Assembly (NCBI RefSeq): GCF_007280555.1
Contig: NZ_VKDB01000003.1
Span: forward strand, 1-64,000
Length of the DNA: 64,000 bases
Source of the DNA: Deinococcus detaillensis
GTDB lineage: Bacteria; Deinococcota; Deinococci; Deinococcales; Deinococcaceae
Direction: 5' to 3'
The notes beneath the pieces were generated by a model. The model ran no database searches, was not told the DNA's origin, and worked only from the letters and a program-made list of their open reading frames with translations. Both the position numbers and the translations under genes were made by a program. Positions 37,741 through 46,502 of this stretch are shown here, piece by piece; position 1 is the stretch's first letter, and every line of letters begins with the position of its first letter.

Positions 37741-37746
37741 TAAGCT
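37741..37746 (+). promoter_or_regulatory. -10 box of a leaderless promoter (37752 gene)
   Basis: TAAGCT ends five bases before ATG 37752. It lies back to back with the ATL promoter. Confidence 0.5.
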
Positions 37747-37751
37747 GGCTT

Positions 37752-38549
37752 ATGACCTGCGGCCCCCAAACGCTTGACCAACTGGACACGAAAATCAGGG
37801 CGGCGCTGCGGGCCGATTCCCGAATCTCGCACGCGCTGGCGTACGGCAGCCGGACTCAGCGGGTCAGTGGAGCGCGGCTGGATGATGGCTGCAGCGACCT
37901 CGAGTATTACGCTTACTTGTACAAGGGTCAGTTGTTTGACGCCCGAGCTTTTCTGGAACAGGTGACGCCGCTGCTTCTCTACGTGATCAATGACTTCGCT
38001 GCGCCCAATGCCGTGACGCCCGAACTGCACCGAATTGAGTTTCACTTGGCGCAGACGTCGCAGCTCAGCGACATCCAGGACTGGCCCCGCCTTGAGCCGG
38101 ATCTTGAAGCCATGTCGGTGAAAGACTCGGACGGCCAGCTCGCCCAAATTCTGCGCGGGTGGGCGTCCGGCCCGGCGTGGACGCCCGACGCGCCGCAGCA
38201 GGTCTATGACCAGACGCTTAACTGGCTGGTGTTCGCCTCGGCGGTGTGGGTCAGGGGCGAGGCGCTGCGGGCTGCCGAGTTGCTGACCTGGGTACGCGCT
38301 GGGCTGCTGCGCTTGGCGCGGTTCGTGGAGGGAGCGCCCCACTTTCCCGCCGCCACCCGCTTCGCCGAAAAAACCCTGGGCGAGTGGTCGCCGTACATCT
38401 GGAAGGTGCAGGGTGAAGTGGGTCAGGCGCTGAACTTGGCCGCAACACTGTGCCGCCGGCTGGCCGCCGAACTCGGTCTGGACGCCCGCGAACCGCTGCT
38501 GGACGCTTTGGTGCGGCGCGTGGCCGCCGTGAAGCAGACCCACGTCTGA
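37752..38549 (+). CDS. Nucleotidyltransferase, Lnu(B/F)-like
   Basis: A 265-residue protein with a minimal nucleotidyltransferase domain: AYGSRTQRVSGARLDDGCSDLEYY holds the GS motif and the D-x-E pair of the active site. A helical C-terminal domain follows. The arrangement is like lincosamide nucleotidyltransferases of the Lnu(B)/Lnu(F) group, which transfer AMP to a hydroxyl of the antibiotic, but chromosomal relatives with unknown substrates are common, so resistance should not be assumed. The start follows a -10 box by five bases. Confidence 0.7.
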   Translation: MTCGPQTLDQLDTKIRAALRADSRISHALAYGSRTQRVSGARLDDGCSDLEYYAYLYKGQLFDARAFLEQVTPLLLYVINDFAAPNAVTPELHRIEFHLAQTSQLSDIQDWPRLEPDLEAMSVKDSDGQLAQILRGWASGPAWTPDAPQQVYDQTLNWLVFASAVWVRGEALRAAELLTWVRAGLLRLARFVEGAPHFPAATRFAEKTLGEWSPYIWKVQGEVGQALNLAATLCRRLAAELGLDAREPLLDALVRRVAAVKQTHV

Positions 38550-38606
38550 ATTTCCCCTCAAGCTCCGGCTTATCCGGCAGCGCACGCCGCCAAGTAGGGT
38601 AAGAAA

Positions 38607-39140
38607 ATGGATACCACTGCCCAGCACCGCCTCCGCGCCCACCTCGTTTCCGGCAGCATCGAGCGCACCGAAGCCCAGCCGGTGCCCTACAGCGTGGACG
38701 TGGCTGCCGCGCCCAATCCCGACATCAGCACGCCCGAACTCGGGCCGGTCATGCAGCTGCGGGTGGTGCAGTGGCCCGAAGACCCCGAGCGCGAACGCGA
38801 AGTGATGAAGAGTTTCGTGCCCAACGCTTCTGCCCTGCGGCAAGCCGTGATTGGGGCACAGGGCGGTCAGGTTTACGACTTTTTGTATCCAGAGGAAGCG
38901 CCCAACTGGGGCATCCGGATTGAAGGAGCGGACGGAGCTGTGATGCTGCGCCGCCTCGACCCCAGCAGCCGGATCGCTGCCGACGACGCCTTCGCGCTGG
39001 AAGCCGCTGACGTGCCGGCACTGCTCATTCATCTGCAAACGGCCCGGCGCGAGCTGCGCGAGGCCCGCAGCGAGTTTTTCAGTGACGGCGACTCCGAGAC
39101 CAGCGACGGGCAGCCCACCGGCGAGAGCAACTTGAGGTAG
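38607..39140 (+). CDS. Hypothetical protein, acidic
   Basis: A 177-residue soluble acidic protein I do not recognise. Its middle section (MQLRVVQWPEDPERE, VIGAQGGQVYDFLYPEEAPNWG) looks like a compact alpha/beta domain, and the C-terminal 30 residues are Glu/Ser-rich and probably disordered. No signal peptide or motif is seen. A TAGGGT box nine bases before the ATG suggests leaderless transcription. Confidence 0.7.
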   Translation: MDTTAQHRLRAHLVSGSIERTEAQPVPYSVDVAAAPNPDISTPELGPVMQLRVVQWPEDPEREREVMKSFVPNASALRQAVIGAQGGQVYDFLYPEEAPNWGIRIEGADGAVMLRRLDPSSRIAADDAFALEAADVPALLIHLQTARRELREARSEFFSDGDSETSDGQPTGESNLR

Positions 39141-39296
39141 TGGTCTGGGGCCTCAAATGGGTGCCGGATAAAGGAACGCTCACCGCTCTGGAGCGCCGGA
39201 TCACTTTTGGATGAAGCGAGTTTTAATCAATAGGTTTACCGCTGCGGCGCTCTCCCATTCGGCGTGAAACCTTTCACAGAACTGCTCTACGACTTG

Positions 39297-39309
39297 ACAT
39301 AAGGTCAGT
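39297..39309. promoter_or_regulatory. TGAC-N5-GTCA inverted repeat before a TetR gene
   Basis: A short palindrome immediately upstream of ATG 39313, followed by a second GGTCAGT copy just inside the gene. Suitable as an autoregulatory TetR operator; the half TTGACATAA also resembles one side of the radiation/desiccation motif, but the other side is absent. Confidence 0.35.
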
Positions 39310-39312
39310 TCG

Positions 39313-39945
39313 ATGGTCAGTCAATCCTCCCGCCCAGCCCGCGCCCGCAGCCCCGAAGAAAAACTCGTTCGCAGAGGCGATATTCTCCGCGCCGCCGAAC
39401 GCCTCTGGACCACGACGCCTTACGCCGATCTGAGCATGAACGAAGTGGCCCGCGAAGTGCGGCTCGCCAAAGGAACGCTCTACCTTTATTTTTCCACCAA
39501 AGAAGACTTGTTCTTGGCGCTGCTCGCCGAGCATTACCAAGCCTGGTTTAGCGATCTCAATGCCCTGCTCGACGAGCGCCAGCCCAAGCAGCCGGATGAA
39601 GTCGCCGACGTGATCGCCCAGAGCTTGAGCAGCCACGAAGCGCTGCGCCGCCTTCAGCTTTTGCTCGGCAGCGTGCTCGAGCGCAGCGAACAGGCGATTG
39701 CCTTCCACCAAAAAGTGGTGGCATTAATGCAGGAGACCGCCCCAAGGCTGCCTTATCCCCACGACCTGGCGATGCGCGTTTTGGTTCACACCGAAGCGCT
39801 GTCGGTCGGCTGGCAACATCTGGTCGAAGAAATTCCGGCGCGGCGCAACTTGATGCTCAACCCCGATCTCAAGCCTCTGATGGTCAATTTCGAAGAGGAA
39901 CTGAAGGTGTCGCTCAGGGCGCTGCTGAATTATTTGCAACCTTAA
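39313..39945 (+). CDS. TetR-family transcriptional regulator
   Basis: A 210-residue TetR protein. A basic N-terminal tail precedes the helix-turn-helix (about 22-70): DILRAAERLWTTTPYADLSMNEVAREVRLAKGTLYLYFSTKEDLF, trimmed here only by the family core VAREVRLAKGTLYLYF. The C-terminal helical ligand domain is of the AcrR/TetR_C type. The start has no strong ribosome site. A short palindrome overlaps the promoter, suggesting autorepression; no divergent target gene is adjacent. Confidence 0.9.
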   Translation: MVSQSSRPARARSPEEKLVRRGDILRAAERLWTTTPYADLSMNEVAREVRLAKGTLYLYFSTKEDLFLALLAEHYQAWFSDLNALLDERQPKQPDEVADVIAQSLSSHEALRRLQLLLGSVLERSEQAIAFHQKVVALMQETAPRLPYPHDLAMRVLVHTEALSVGWQHLVEEIPARRNLMLNPDLKPLMVNFEEELKVSLRALLNYLQP

Positions 39946-40009
39946 CCGCTGGCCGCGTCAGGCATGAAAATAGTTTCAGCAAGTGATCTTAACGGCGGAT
40001 TGGTTTTAC

Positions 40010-40055
40010 AACACGAAAGGGGCTGCTGATTAAGTTCAGCGGCCCCTTTCGTGTT
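40010..40055. terminator. Bidirectional hairpin terminator
   Basis: AACACGAAAGGGGC (40010-40023) pairs with GCCCCTTTCGTGTT (40042-40055), with an inner GCTGA/TCAGC stem. It lies between the TetR gene and the convergent DUF2171 gene. Confidence 0.8.
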
Positions 40056-40078
40056 GTCTAGCTTTTGTTTTACTCGGT

Positions 40079-40336
40079 CTACATTTTCAAGTCGGCTTTG
40101 GCTTTTTCCAAGTACACGGCCACTTGATCGGCGCTCTTGACGTCGCTGAGGTTGATGTAGTGGTGCTGGCCGTCACTGCTGTCGGTGCGGGTCAACTTGA
40201 TGCGGTCGCCGTCGAGGTGATCCACCGTGCCGACGTGCTCACCGTTGGCGTCCTTGACTTGCAAGTGCTCGGTGATGGAGTCGCGCAGTTCTTGGTCTAG
40301 GGCGTTGTCCACTTGGCTCATGTCGTTGTTGGTCAT
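40079..40336 (-). CDS. DUF2171 protein
   Basis: An 85-residue PRC-barrel-like protein. It contains DSITEHLQVKDANGEHVGTV and DGDRIKLTRTDSSDGQHHYI, typical of DUF2171, a small beta domain common in Deinococcus and of unknown function. The start ATG 40336 is supported by length. It stands alone. Confidence 0.85.
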   Translation of the reverse strand: MTNNDMSQVDNALDQELRDSITEHLQVKDANGEHVGTVDHLDGDRIKLTRTDSSDGQHHYINLSDVKSADQVAVYLEKAKADLKM

Positions 40337-40382
40337 AGCAGCAGGCTACGCCCACAGCCCCTGCTTTTTCATGTGGGTAATG

Positions 40383-41189
40383 TCAAGGCCACCTTGAGAC
40401 AGGACAATTCGTTTCCTGGATGAGCTGCTGGAGGGCGCTTGGGTCGAGCGGCGAGAGGGCCGCGCCGATTCGCTCGGCAAAGTGGAGCGGCGCACCTGCT
40501 ACGCCCGCTGCCAAGGTCACCGCGCCCTTCTCGTTGGTGATCCACGTCTCGCTCCGCGCACAAAGCGTCTGGGCCAGTGCCATCACCGCTTGATAAGCGC
40601 AGCCCTGAGCGTAGTGGGTGTCGCCGCGCCCCAGCCCTTTAACCGCGCCGTAAAGCCAGAAATCCGGTTGCCAGTCGTAATGGGCGATCAGGGCGGCCTT
40701 GAGCGCCGGAGGATAACCGCCCAGTTCGTCTTTGAGGGCGGCAAGGCGGCTGGCCGGATCAAACAGAAGCTGGCCCACCGCCAATTCCGCCGCGTAATGG
40801 TGGCTGTGGATGCCGTGTGGGTGGCCGGGCTGGGCGTGCAGCTTGATGTAGTCTGCCAGCGCGTCTGCCACACTTCGCCTCAGTCGGCCCAGTTCGCGGT
40901 AAATGAAATCTACCCGCACGCCGCCCACCGTCAGCCACGCGCCGCCGTCTACCCAAGGCCCCCAGCCGCCAATCGGAGTGGCCTCGGCGGTTCCGGCGTC
41001 GTCGAGTTCGCGGCACAGGGCATTGAGCGCTGCCAAGTCAAAGGGCTGTTCCTTGCGGTAATACAGCCCCAAATCCCAGTCCGAATCCGGTGGAGTGTTG
41101 CCGCGTGCCCGTGAGCCGCCGAGCGTCACGGCCTCCACGCCGGAAAGCTGACCGAGGCGGGCAGCGAGGGTGTGGGCCAGGTCAAGCAT
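40383..41189 (-). CDS. Nucleotidyltransferase-domain protein
   Basis: A 268-residue protein with an N-terminal nucleotidyltransferase motif LGGSRARGNTPPDSDWDLGL (GGSRARG plus D-x-D) and a helical C-terminal half. Relatives include antibiotic adenylyltransferases, MNT-type antitoxins and uncharacterised enzymes. The substrate is unknown; no HEPN partner gene is adjacent, so a toxin-antitoxin role is unlikely. Its 5' end overlaps the end of the NADAR gene by eight bases, so they are co-transcribed. Confidence 0.82.
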   Translation of the reverse strand: MLDLAHTLAARLGQLSGVEAVTLGGSRARGNTPPDSDWDLGLYYRKEQPFDLAALNALCRELDDAGTAEATPIGGWGPWVDGGAWLTVGGVRVDFIYRELGRLRRSVADALADYIKLHAQPGHPHGIHSHHYAAELAVGQLLFDPASRLAALKDELGGYPPALKAALIAHYDWQPDFWLYGAVKGLGRGDTHYAQGCAYQAVMALAQTLCARSETWITNEKGAVTLAAGVAGAPLHFAERIGAALSPLDPSALQQLIQETNCPVSRWP

Positions 41190-41655
41190 TGGTTTGAAAT
41201 TCCTTTCGCACGGCCATCAAAGCCTTGCCGAGCAGATTCTGGCCCCACTCGGCGCGGTGAAACTCAGCCTCGGCTTCGGCAAAACCGATGCCCCAAATCC
41301 GGTCAGTGGGTGAGGCTTCCACCAATTCGGCGTCACCTGTTGCCATCAGTTCCGCCAAAAGTTTTTGATTCTGTCCAAACTTGAGCCGCAGCATCTCCAA
41401 GGCAATCGCAGAGCGCTCCCTCTCCCAAGCGGCGTTGTCGTAAGGCGTCACTTGCCTGCCCAGCGCTTTGCATTCGGCGGGTGTGTGGGCGGCCAGAATG
41501 AGTGCGGGGCGTGTTTGGTCGCCAAACAGAGCCGCTTTGCGGGCCATCAGGTATTGCTCGGCCCAGCGGTACACCACGCCGCCACTCTCAAACCTACTCG
41601 GATGGAAGTTGGAAAAGGCGTGGGCGGTTTTGTAGAAATAAACAGTCGGCGGCAT
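41182..41655 (-). CDS. NADAR-family (YbiA-like) protein
   Basis: A 157-residue protein of the NADAR/YbiA family: YKTAHAFSNFHPSRFE, WAEQYLMARKAALFGD and DRIWGIGF are diagnostic. YbiA-type enzymes cleave reactive riboflavin intermediates, and other NADAR proteins remove ADP-ribose from modified guanine in DNA or sit in NAD-related conflict systems. Which activity applies here is not clear. It is co-transcribed with a nucleotidyltransferase gene, which is suggestive but unproven as a functional pair. Confidence 0.9.
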   Translation of the reverse strand: MPPTVYFYKTAHAFSNFHPSRFESGGVVYRWAEQYLMARKAALFGDQTRPALILAAHTPAECKALGRQVTPYDNAAWERERSAIALEMLRLKFGQNQKLLAELMATGDAELVEASPTDRIWGIGFAEAEAEFHRAEWGQNLLGKALMAVRKEFQTNA

Positions 41656-41766
41656 CCGTTAAGTCTGGTGCTTGGGCAGATGAAGTACGTCTGCCACTTG
41701 GCTTAGAGCGCTCCCTGAGTGCTTTGGCGCGTTCGCTGGCGGCCCGAGCTTGCTACCATGCAGCTT

Positions 41767-43278
41767 ATGACGCAGGAGAAGACCCAAACCCAGCCCAAAC
41801 AAGCTCAGTCCAACTCCGACAAAAAAGCCCAGCAATACGGTGTGACGCCCCAGAGCGTGGATTTCAACGATTGGTACAACGAAGTCGTCAAAAAAGCGGA
41901 CCTGGCTGACAACAGCCCGGTGGCGGGCGCGATGGTGATGAAGCCGTATGGCAGCGCCCTGTGGGAGCGGATCGTCAGGTGGCTGGACGACGAATTCAAA
42001 GCCCGCGACCACGAATCTTTGGTGTTCCCCACGCTGATTCCGATGAGCTTCATCATGAAGGAAGCCGATCACGTGGAGGGATTTGCGCCAGAGCTGTTCA
42101 CCGTCAACAAAATCGGCACTGAAGTGCTGGCCGAGCCTTATGTGCTGCGTCCCACGTCCGAAACCATCATCGGGCACATGTGGAGCGGCTGGCTCAACTC
42201 TTACCGCGACCTCCCGTTTCTGCATTACCAGTGGGGCAGCGTCTTCCGCGCCGAGCTGCGCACCAAAGCCTTCCTGCGAACCAGCGAGTTTTACTGGCAC
42301 GAAGGCCACACCGCCCACGCCAGCGCCGAGGAAGCCCAAGCTGAAGTGCGGATGATTCTGGACTTGTACCACCAATTTTGCCGCGACATTCTGGCCTTGC
42401 CGGTGGTGCGCGGCGAGAAAACCGCTTCCGAGCGCTTCGCGGGAGCCACCTCCACGTACAGCATCGAGGGCATGATGCGCGACGGCAAAGCCCTGCAAGC
42501 CGGAACCAGCCACTACCTCGGCCAGAAGTTCAGCAAGGCCTTCGGCGTCAAATTCCAGACCCGCGACCAAAAAGAAGAATTTGCCTACACGACCTCGTGG
42601 GCGATTTCCAGCCGGATTATCGGGGCGCTGATCATGACCCACGGCGACGATAAAGGGCTGATGATGCCGCCCAACATCGCGCCGACCCAGGTGATCATTA
42701 TTCCGGTGGGCCGCAAAGACAACTTTGATGAAATGGTGGCCGAGGGCGAGAAACTGGCTGCCGAGCTTCGCGCTCAGGGCGTGCGCGTCAAGGTGGACAA
42801 GCGCGACGGCGTGACCAACGGCTTTAAGTACAACGAATGGGAACTCAAGGGCATTCCGGTGCGCATCGAACTCGGTCCCCGCGACCTTGAGCAGGGCGTG
42901 GTGGTCGTCAAAGACCGCACCAGCGACGAAAAAGAAACGCTAAGCCGCGCTGAGGCGGTCAGCGGCATCACGTCCCGTCTGGACGCTATTCAAGCTTTCT
43001 TGCTCAAGCGGGCCACCGATTTCATGCTGGACAACACCGTGACGGTGGACAGTTACGACGAGTTCAAAGCCGCCATCGAAGCAGGAAAATGGGTGCGGGC
43101 CTTCCACTCTGGCGACCCTGAGAGCGAGCGTCAGATTAAGGAAGACACCAAAGCCACCGCCCGCAACATCCCTTTAGACGACGCCGAGTTCTTCGCGGAA
43201 AGGGAAGAGGGCGTCTGCGTGCATACTGGCAAGCCCGCCGCTTACGGCAAGCGAGTGATCTTCGGGCGGCAGTACTAG
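41767..43278 (+). CDS. proS: Prolyl-tRNA synthetase (archaeal/eukaryotic type)
   Basis: A 503-residue class II aminoacyl-tRNA synthetase of the ProS type 3 group, without the bacterial editing insert. Class II motifs: [12 protein letters not shown] (motif 1 area), [39 protein letters not shown] (motif 2) and an anticodon-binding domain (about 280-395), then a C-terminal zinc-like domain ending [14 protein letters not shown] 41767 is preferred over ATG 41758 because a TACCAT box precedes it; the N-terminal tail is Gln/Lys-rich. A hairpin follows the gene. Confidence 0.94.
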   Translation: MTQEKTQTQPKQAQSNSDKKAQQYGVTPQSVDFNDWYNEVVKKADLADNSPVAGAMVMKPYGSALWERIVRWLDDEFKARDHESLVFPTLIPMSFIMKEADHVEGFAPELFTVNKIGTEVLAEPYVLRPTSETIIGHMWSGWLNSYRDLPFLHYQWGSVFRAELRTKAFLRTSEFYWHEGHTAHASAEEAQAEVRMILDLYHQFCRDILALPVVRGEKTASERFAGATSTYSIEGMMRDGKALQAGTSHYLGQKFSKAFGVKFQTRDQKEEFAYTTSWAISSRIIGALIMTHGDDKGLMMPPNIAPTQVIIIPVGRKDNFDEMVAEGEKLAAELRAQGVRVKVDKRDGVTNGFKYNEWELKGIPVRIELGPRDLEQGVVVVKDRTSDEKETLSRAEAVSGITSRLDAIQAFLLKRATDFMLDNTVTVDSYDEFKAAIEAGKWVRAFHSGDPESERQIKEDTKATARNIPLDDAEFFAEREEGVCVHTGKPAAYGKRVIFGRQY

Positions 43279-43293
43279 GAGACAAGAATAAAC

Positions 43294-43336
43294 AGAAGGG
43301 AGTGGGCGGCGTTGCTGGCGTCCAGCTCCCTTTCTT
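43294..43336 (+). terminator. Imperfect hairpin terminator after proS
   Basis: AAGGGAGTGG pairs with CCAGCTCCCTT (one bulge), followed by TTTCTT. Confidence 0.5.
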
Positions 43337-43450
43337 GATATTCAGACGGCCATCATCCGGGATTCTTTAGCCTCACTTTGGAAAACCCCGCTCAAGGTTT
43401 TGAAAACGAAGCCTTCACTTGCCTTCTACCTGAGCCCCTAAGCTGGGAGA

Positions 43451-44134
43451 ATGTCTGCCGCCTCTATGCCTCCCGTCCGCGTCAATGCTCCTATGCGGCT
43501 TCTCTTGTCGTTTGGCCTCGGGGTGGCGGCTTGGGCGCTGTGCGCTTTCATGCCGTATCCGGCCACCTGGAAAAATATTCCCTGGGAGCTGCGGGCCTTG
43601 GTGGGCTGGCTGGTGTCTGCTGGCACTTACCTGATCTCCTCTTGGCGGCTGATTTACTCGGTCAACGGCGACTGGATTCGGCAGGTGGCCCAGCAAGAAG
43701 ACAACGGCAGGCGGGCCTCCGGACTCATCGCGGTGGCCACTTCCATCATCAGTTTGGCAGGCGTGATGTTCGCGCTGTCCAAAGCGGGCAGCCTCAAAAA
43801 CCAGCCACTGCAAGCCGAGCTGCTGATCGGTGCGGGGTTGCTGAGCGTGGCGCTGTCGTGGCTGGTCATTCAAACGGTGTATCTGTTCCGCTACGCTCAC
43901 CTCTATTACGAAACGCCCGAAGGCGGCGTGCAGTTTCCCGGCACGCCTGAACCCGATTACCTCGATTTTGCTTACCTGTCGTTTACCATCGGCATGACGT
44001 ATCAGGTGTCCGACACCGACCTCGATCAGCGCCCGATGCGGCGGCTGCTGACCGGCCACTCGCTGATTTCTTACGTCTACGGCGTGGTGATTATCGCTCT
44101 GGCCATCAGCGCGGTCAGCAGCGTGCTGTCTTAA
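43451..44134 (+). CDS. DUF1345 membrane protein
   Basis: A 227-residue integral membrane protein with about five hydrophobic helices, matching DUF1345: VGWLVSAGTYLISSWRLI, QTVYLFRYAHLYYE and DFAYLSFTIGMTYQVSDTD, the most diagnostic stretch. The function is unknown; a channel-like role has been proposed for the family. The start is ATG 43451; two alternative codons lie within the next 45 bases. Confidence 0.88.
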   Translation: MSAASMPPVRVNAPMRLLLSFGLGVAAWALCAFMPYPATWKNIPWELRALVGWLVSAGTYLISSWRLIYSVNGDWIRQVAQQEDNGRRASGLIAVATSIISLAGVMFALSKAGSLKNQPLQAELLIGAGLLSVALSWLVIQTVYLFRYAHLYYETPEGGVQFPGTPEPDYLDFAYLSFTIGMTYQVSDTDLDQRPMRRLLTGHSLISYVYGVVIIALAISAVSSVLS

Positions 44135-44208
44135 TGCTTTGCTCCTTTATTGTCAGGGGAATGTCAGCTCCGGGCCAGCTTTTTCAAGTATTTACGTTCA
44201 TAAGCCGC

Positions 44209-44214
44209 TAGAAT
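44209..44214 (+). promoter_or_regulatory. -10 box of a leaderless promoter (kinase gene)
   Basis: TAGAAT ends seven bases before GTG 44222 and overlaps the alternative ATG at 44213, which argues for the GTG start. Confidence 0.6.
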
Positions 44215-44221
44215 GCCTTCA

Positions 44222-45727
44222 GTGACAAGGGAACTTCAGATTGGCAGCCCGGGGCGGCAGTGGCCGTTTAGTCGCGGTTTGGTGGCCGAATCGCTGCTGA
44301 ACGCGGGCGCGACGCCGGACGAAGCCGCAGCGGTGGCGCGGCGGGTCGAAGCCGAGCTGCGGGCCAGTCGGCGCGGCGCTGTTTCGGCAGCCCAGCTCAA
44401 AGCCTTGATGGTGGAAGTGACCCGCGACGTGGGCGGCAGAGTGATGGCGGCGGCGGTTGAGCAGCAGACCGCCGCTTACGAAGACCTGATGGTCATTGCC
44501 AAAAAAGGTGAGTTGCCTTTTTCGCGTGGGGTGCTGGCCCGCAGCTTAGAAGACACTGGCCTACTGGGCAGCGAAGCCTACGCGGTGGCCAGCCGCATCG
44601 ACATCCAGTTGCGCCAGAAGGGCGTCAAAGCGCTGAGCGTGGCCGAGATCGATGACCTGACCGAGCGCACTTTGCAGGACATGTACGGCGAGCAGCTCAA
44701 ACTGACCTACCGTTTCTTGCGCCAAAACCGGGGCAAATTGGGCGTGATGGGCAGCAGCGGCGACGCGCCTGAGCCGTTCTCGAAGGGGATTCTCAGTCAG
44801 TCGCTGCTGGCCGCTGGCGTGCCGCCCGACTCGGCCCGCAAGGTCGCCCGCGTCACCCAGCGCCAACTGCGCGGCGCGGAAGACCGCCTGGTCGAGCGGC
44901 GGATCATTCGGGAGCGGGTCGAGCAACTCCTGGAAGCCGAGGTGGGGCCGGATGTGGCGGCCCGTTACCGCTTGCTGCAAGTCATTCGCCACCCGCCGCG
45001 CCCGCTGGTGATTTTGCTCGGCGGCGTCAGCGGCACCGGCAAGAGTTATCTGGCCGCCGAAATCGCTTACCGGCTGGGCATCGCCCGCGTCATCAGCACC
45101 GACAGCATCCGCGAGGTGATGCGCTCGATGGTTTCGCCCGCGCTGCTGCCGACCCTGCACGCTTCTACCTTCACGGCTTGGCAAGCGCTGAGCGATCCCA
45201 ACGAGGTCACGCCGGAGCATCCCAGCACCGAAGTGCTGCTGCTGGGCTTCCGCGAGCAAGTTCAGCAGGTCAGCGTGGGGCTCGACGCAGTGGTGCGCCG
45301 CAGCATCGAGGAAGGCATGAGCGTGGTGATGGAAGGCGTGCATCTGGTGCCGGGGTACTTGAGTGCGCGTCACGGAGCCATCGTCATCCCGATGCTGATT
45401 ACCCTGCCCGACCAAAGCGAACACCGCCGCCACTTCGAGTCGCGTGACAAGCAGACCACCCAGAGCCGCCCGCTGCACCGCTACATGCGTTACTTTGAAG
45501 AAATCCGGGCCATGCAGGACGACCTCGAGCAGTTGGCGCGGCGGCTGGACGTGCCGATTCTGGACAGCTTGTCACTCGACGAATCTGCTGATCAAGCTGT
45601 GGACGTGGTGATGCGCCGGATCCTGACCGAGCTGACGCCCGAAGAGCGGGTCAGGCTCTTGGGCAACGAGGAGTTGAGCTTGGAGCAAACCGACTTGACC
45701 AAAGTGGGCGAGGAAATGCAGCGGTAG
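44222..45727 (+). CDS. 2-phosphoglycerate kinase-like protein with three ATP-cone-like repeats
   Basis: About 501 residues. Three related N-terminal modules each begin with PFS(R/K)G: PFSRGLVAESLLNAGATP, PFSRGVLARSLEDTGL and PFSKGILSQSLLAAGV, at about residues 15, 99 and 183. They resemble ATP-cone nucleotide-sensing domains. The C-terminal kinase (about 265-480) has P-loop LGGVSGTGKSYLAAE and ISTDSIREVMRSMVSP, as in archaeal 2-phosphoglycerate kinase of cyclic 2,3-diphosphoglycerate synthesis. Whether Deinococcus makes that solute is unclear, so the substrate may differ. The start at GTG 44222 is chosen for the -10 box; ATG 44213 adds three residues. Confidence 0.8.
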   Translation: MTRELQIGSPGRQWPFSRGLVAESLLNAGATPDEAAAVARRVEAELRASRRGAVSAAQLKALMVEVTRDVGGRVMAAAVEQQTAAYEDLMVIAKKGELPFSRGVLARSLEDTGLLGSEAYAVASRIDIQLRQKGVKALSVAEIDDLTERTLQDMYGEQLKLTYRFLRQNRGKLGVMGSSGDAPEPFSKGILSQSLLAAGVPPDSARKVARVTQRQLRGAEDRLVERRIIRERVEQLLEAEVGPDVAARYRLLQVIRHPPRPLVILLGGVSGTGKSYLAAEIAYRLGIARVISTDSIREVMRSMVSPALLPTLHASTFTAWQALSDPNEVTPEHPSTEVLLLGFREQVQQVSVGLDAVVRRSIEEGMSVVMEGVHLVPGYLSARHGAIVIPMLITLPDQSEHRRHFESRDKQTTQSRPLHRYMRYFEEIRAMQDDLEQLARRLDVPILDSLSLDESADQAVDVVMRRILTELTPEERVRLLGNEELSLEQTDLTKVGEEMQR

Positions 45728-45751
45728 AGGGCTTTTCCTCACTTCCCAATC

Positions 45752-46411
45752 TCAGCTTCCTAAAAACCGCCGCAGCTCGTCAATCGAATGGCTGGTGCCG
45801 ATCAGCACCACCTTGTCGTGCGGGCGCAGCTCCTCCTCGGCGCGGGGGGTAATTTCGATGCGCCCGCTGCGGTTGATGGCAATCACCTGCACTCCGAACC
45901 TGTTGCTGAGATTGAGGTCTTTGAGGGTGCCGCGCAGCCGCTCGTTGGCCTCGATGTCCACGATGGCGTAGTCGCCGCCCAGATCGAGGGTATCCACGAT
46001 GTTGGGCGTGGCGATCTGGCGGGCCAGCCGCACGCCCATGTCGTGTTCGGGCCGAATGACGAGGTCAGCGCCGACCCGCTCCAGCACCCGCCGCGCCATT
46101 TCGTCGATGGCTTTGCAGACCACGTACTTGGCCCCGAGGCTCTTGGCGTTCATGGTGGCCAAGATATTGGCCTGCACGTCGGTGCCGATGCCCACGATGA
46201 CCACATCAAAATCCGCCACGCCAATTGAGCGCAGCGCCCGTTCCTCGGTGGCGTCCAAAATGGCGGCGTGCGTCACCAAATTCAGCACCCGCTCGACGTT
46301 TTCTTCCTTCTGGTCCACAGCGACGACTTCGTGGCCCATCTCGTAGAGGGTGGTGGCCACCGCCGTGCCGAAGCGGCCCAGACCGATGACGAGGCATTGT
46401 TTGGCTTTCAT
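45752..46411 (-). CDS. ktrA: Potassium uptake regulatory subunit KtrA (TrkA-N/TrkA-C)
   Basis: A 219-residue cytoplasmic protein with an RCK domain. The NAD/ATP-binding Rossmann fold begins VIGLGRFGTAVATTLYEMGHEVVAVDQ-like (GLGRFGTA motif), followed by a TrkA-C ligand domain (about 140-219). It gates the KtrB channel in response to nucleotides. It is the last gene of a leftward ktrB-ktrB-ktrA unit, 91 bases after the second ktrB. Confidence 0.94.
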   Translation of the reverse strand: MKAKQCLVIGLGRFGTAVATTLYEMGHEVVAVDQKEENVERVLNLVTHAAILDATEERALRSIGVADFDVVIVGIGTDVQANILATMNAKSLGAKYVVCKAIDEMARRVLERVGADLVIRPEHDMGVRLARQIATPNIVDTLDLGGDYAIVDIEANERLRGTLKDLNLSNRFGVQVIAINRSGRIEITPRAEEELRPHDKVVLIGTSHSIDELRRFLGS

Positions 46412-46502
46412 AGCGCGGCGAGGTGGGCGGGAAGGGGTGAGTGGCGGAACGTGGAAGGCGTGAACATTGTGCTCAGTTTAAGCCACCCGGCGTGAACAAA
46501 GC

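Noticed and set aside
37722..39038. Long leftward extension of the ATL frame
   Set aside because: It is antisense to two plus-strand genes; the ATL start is fixed by a -10 box and family length.
39286..39309. Radiation/desiccation response motif before the TetR gene
   Set aside because: Only the right half TTGACATAA fits; the left half does not, and the gene is not a known DNA-damage gene.
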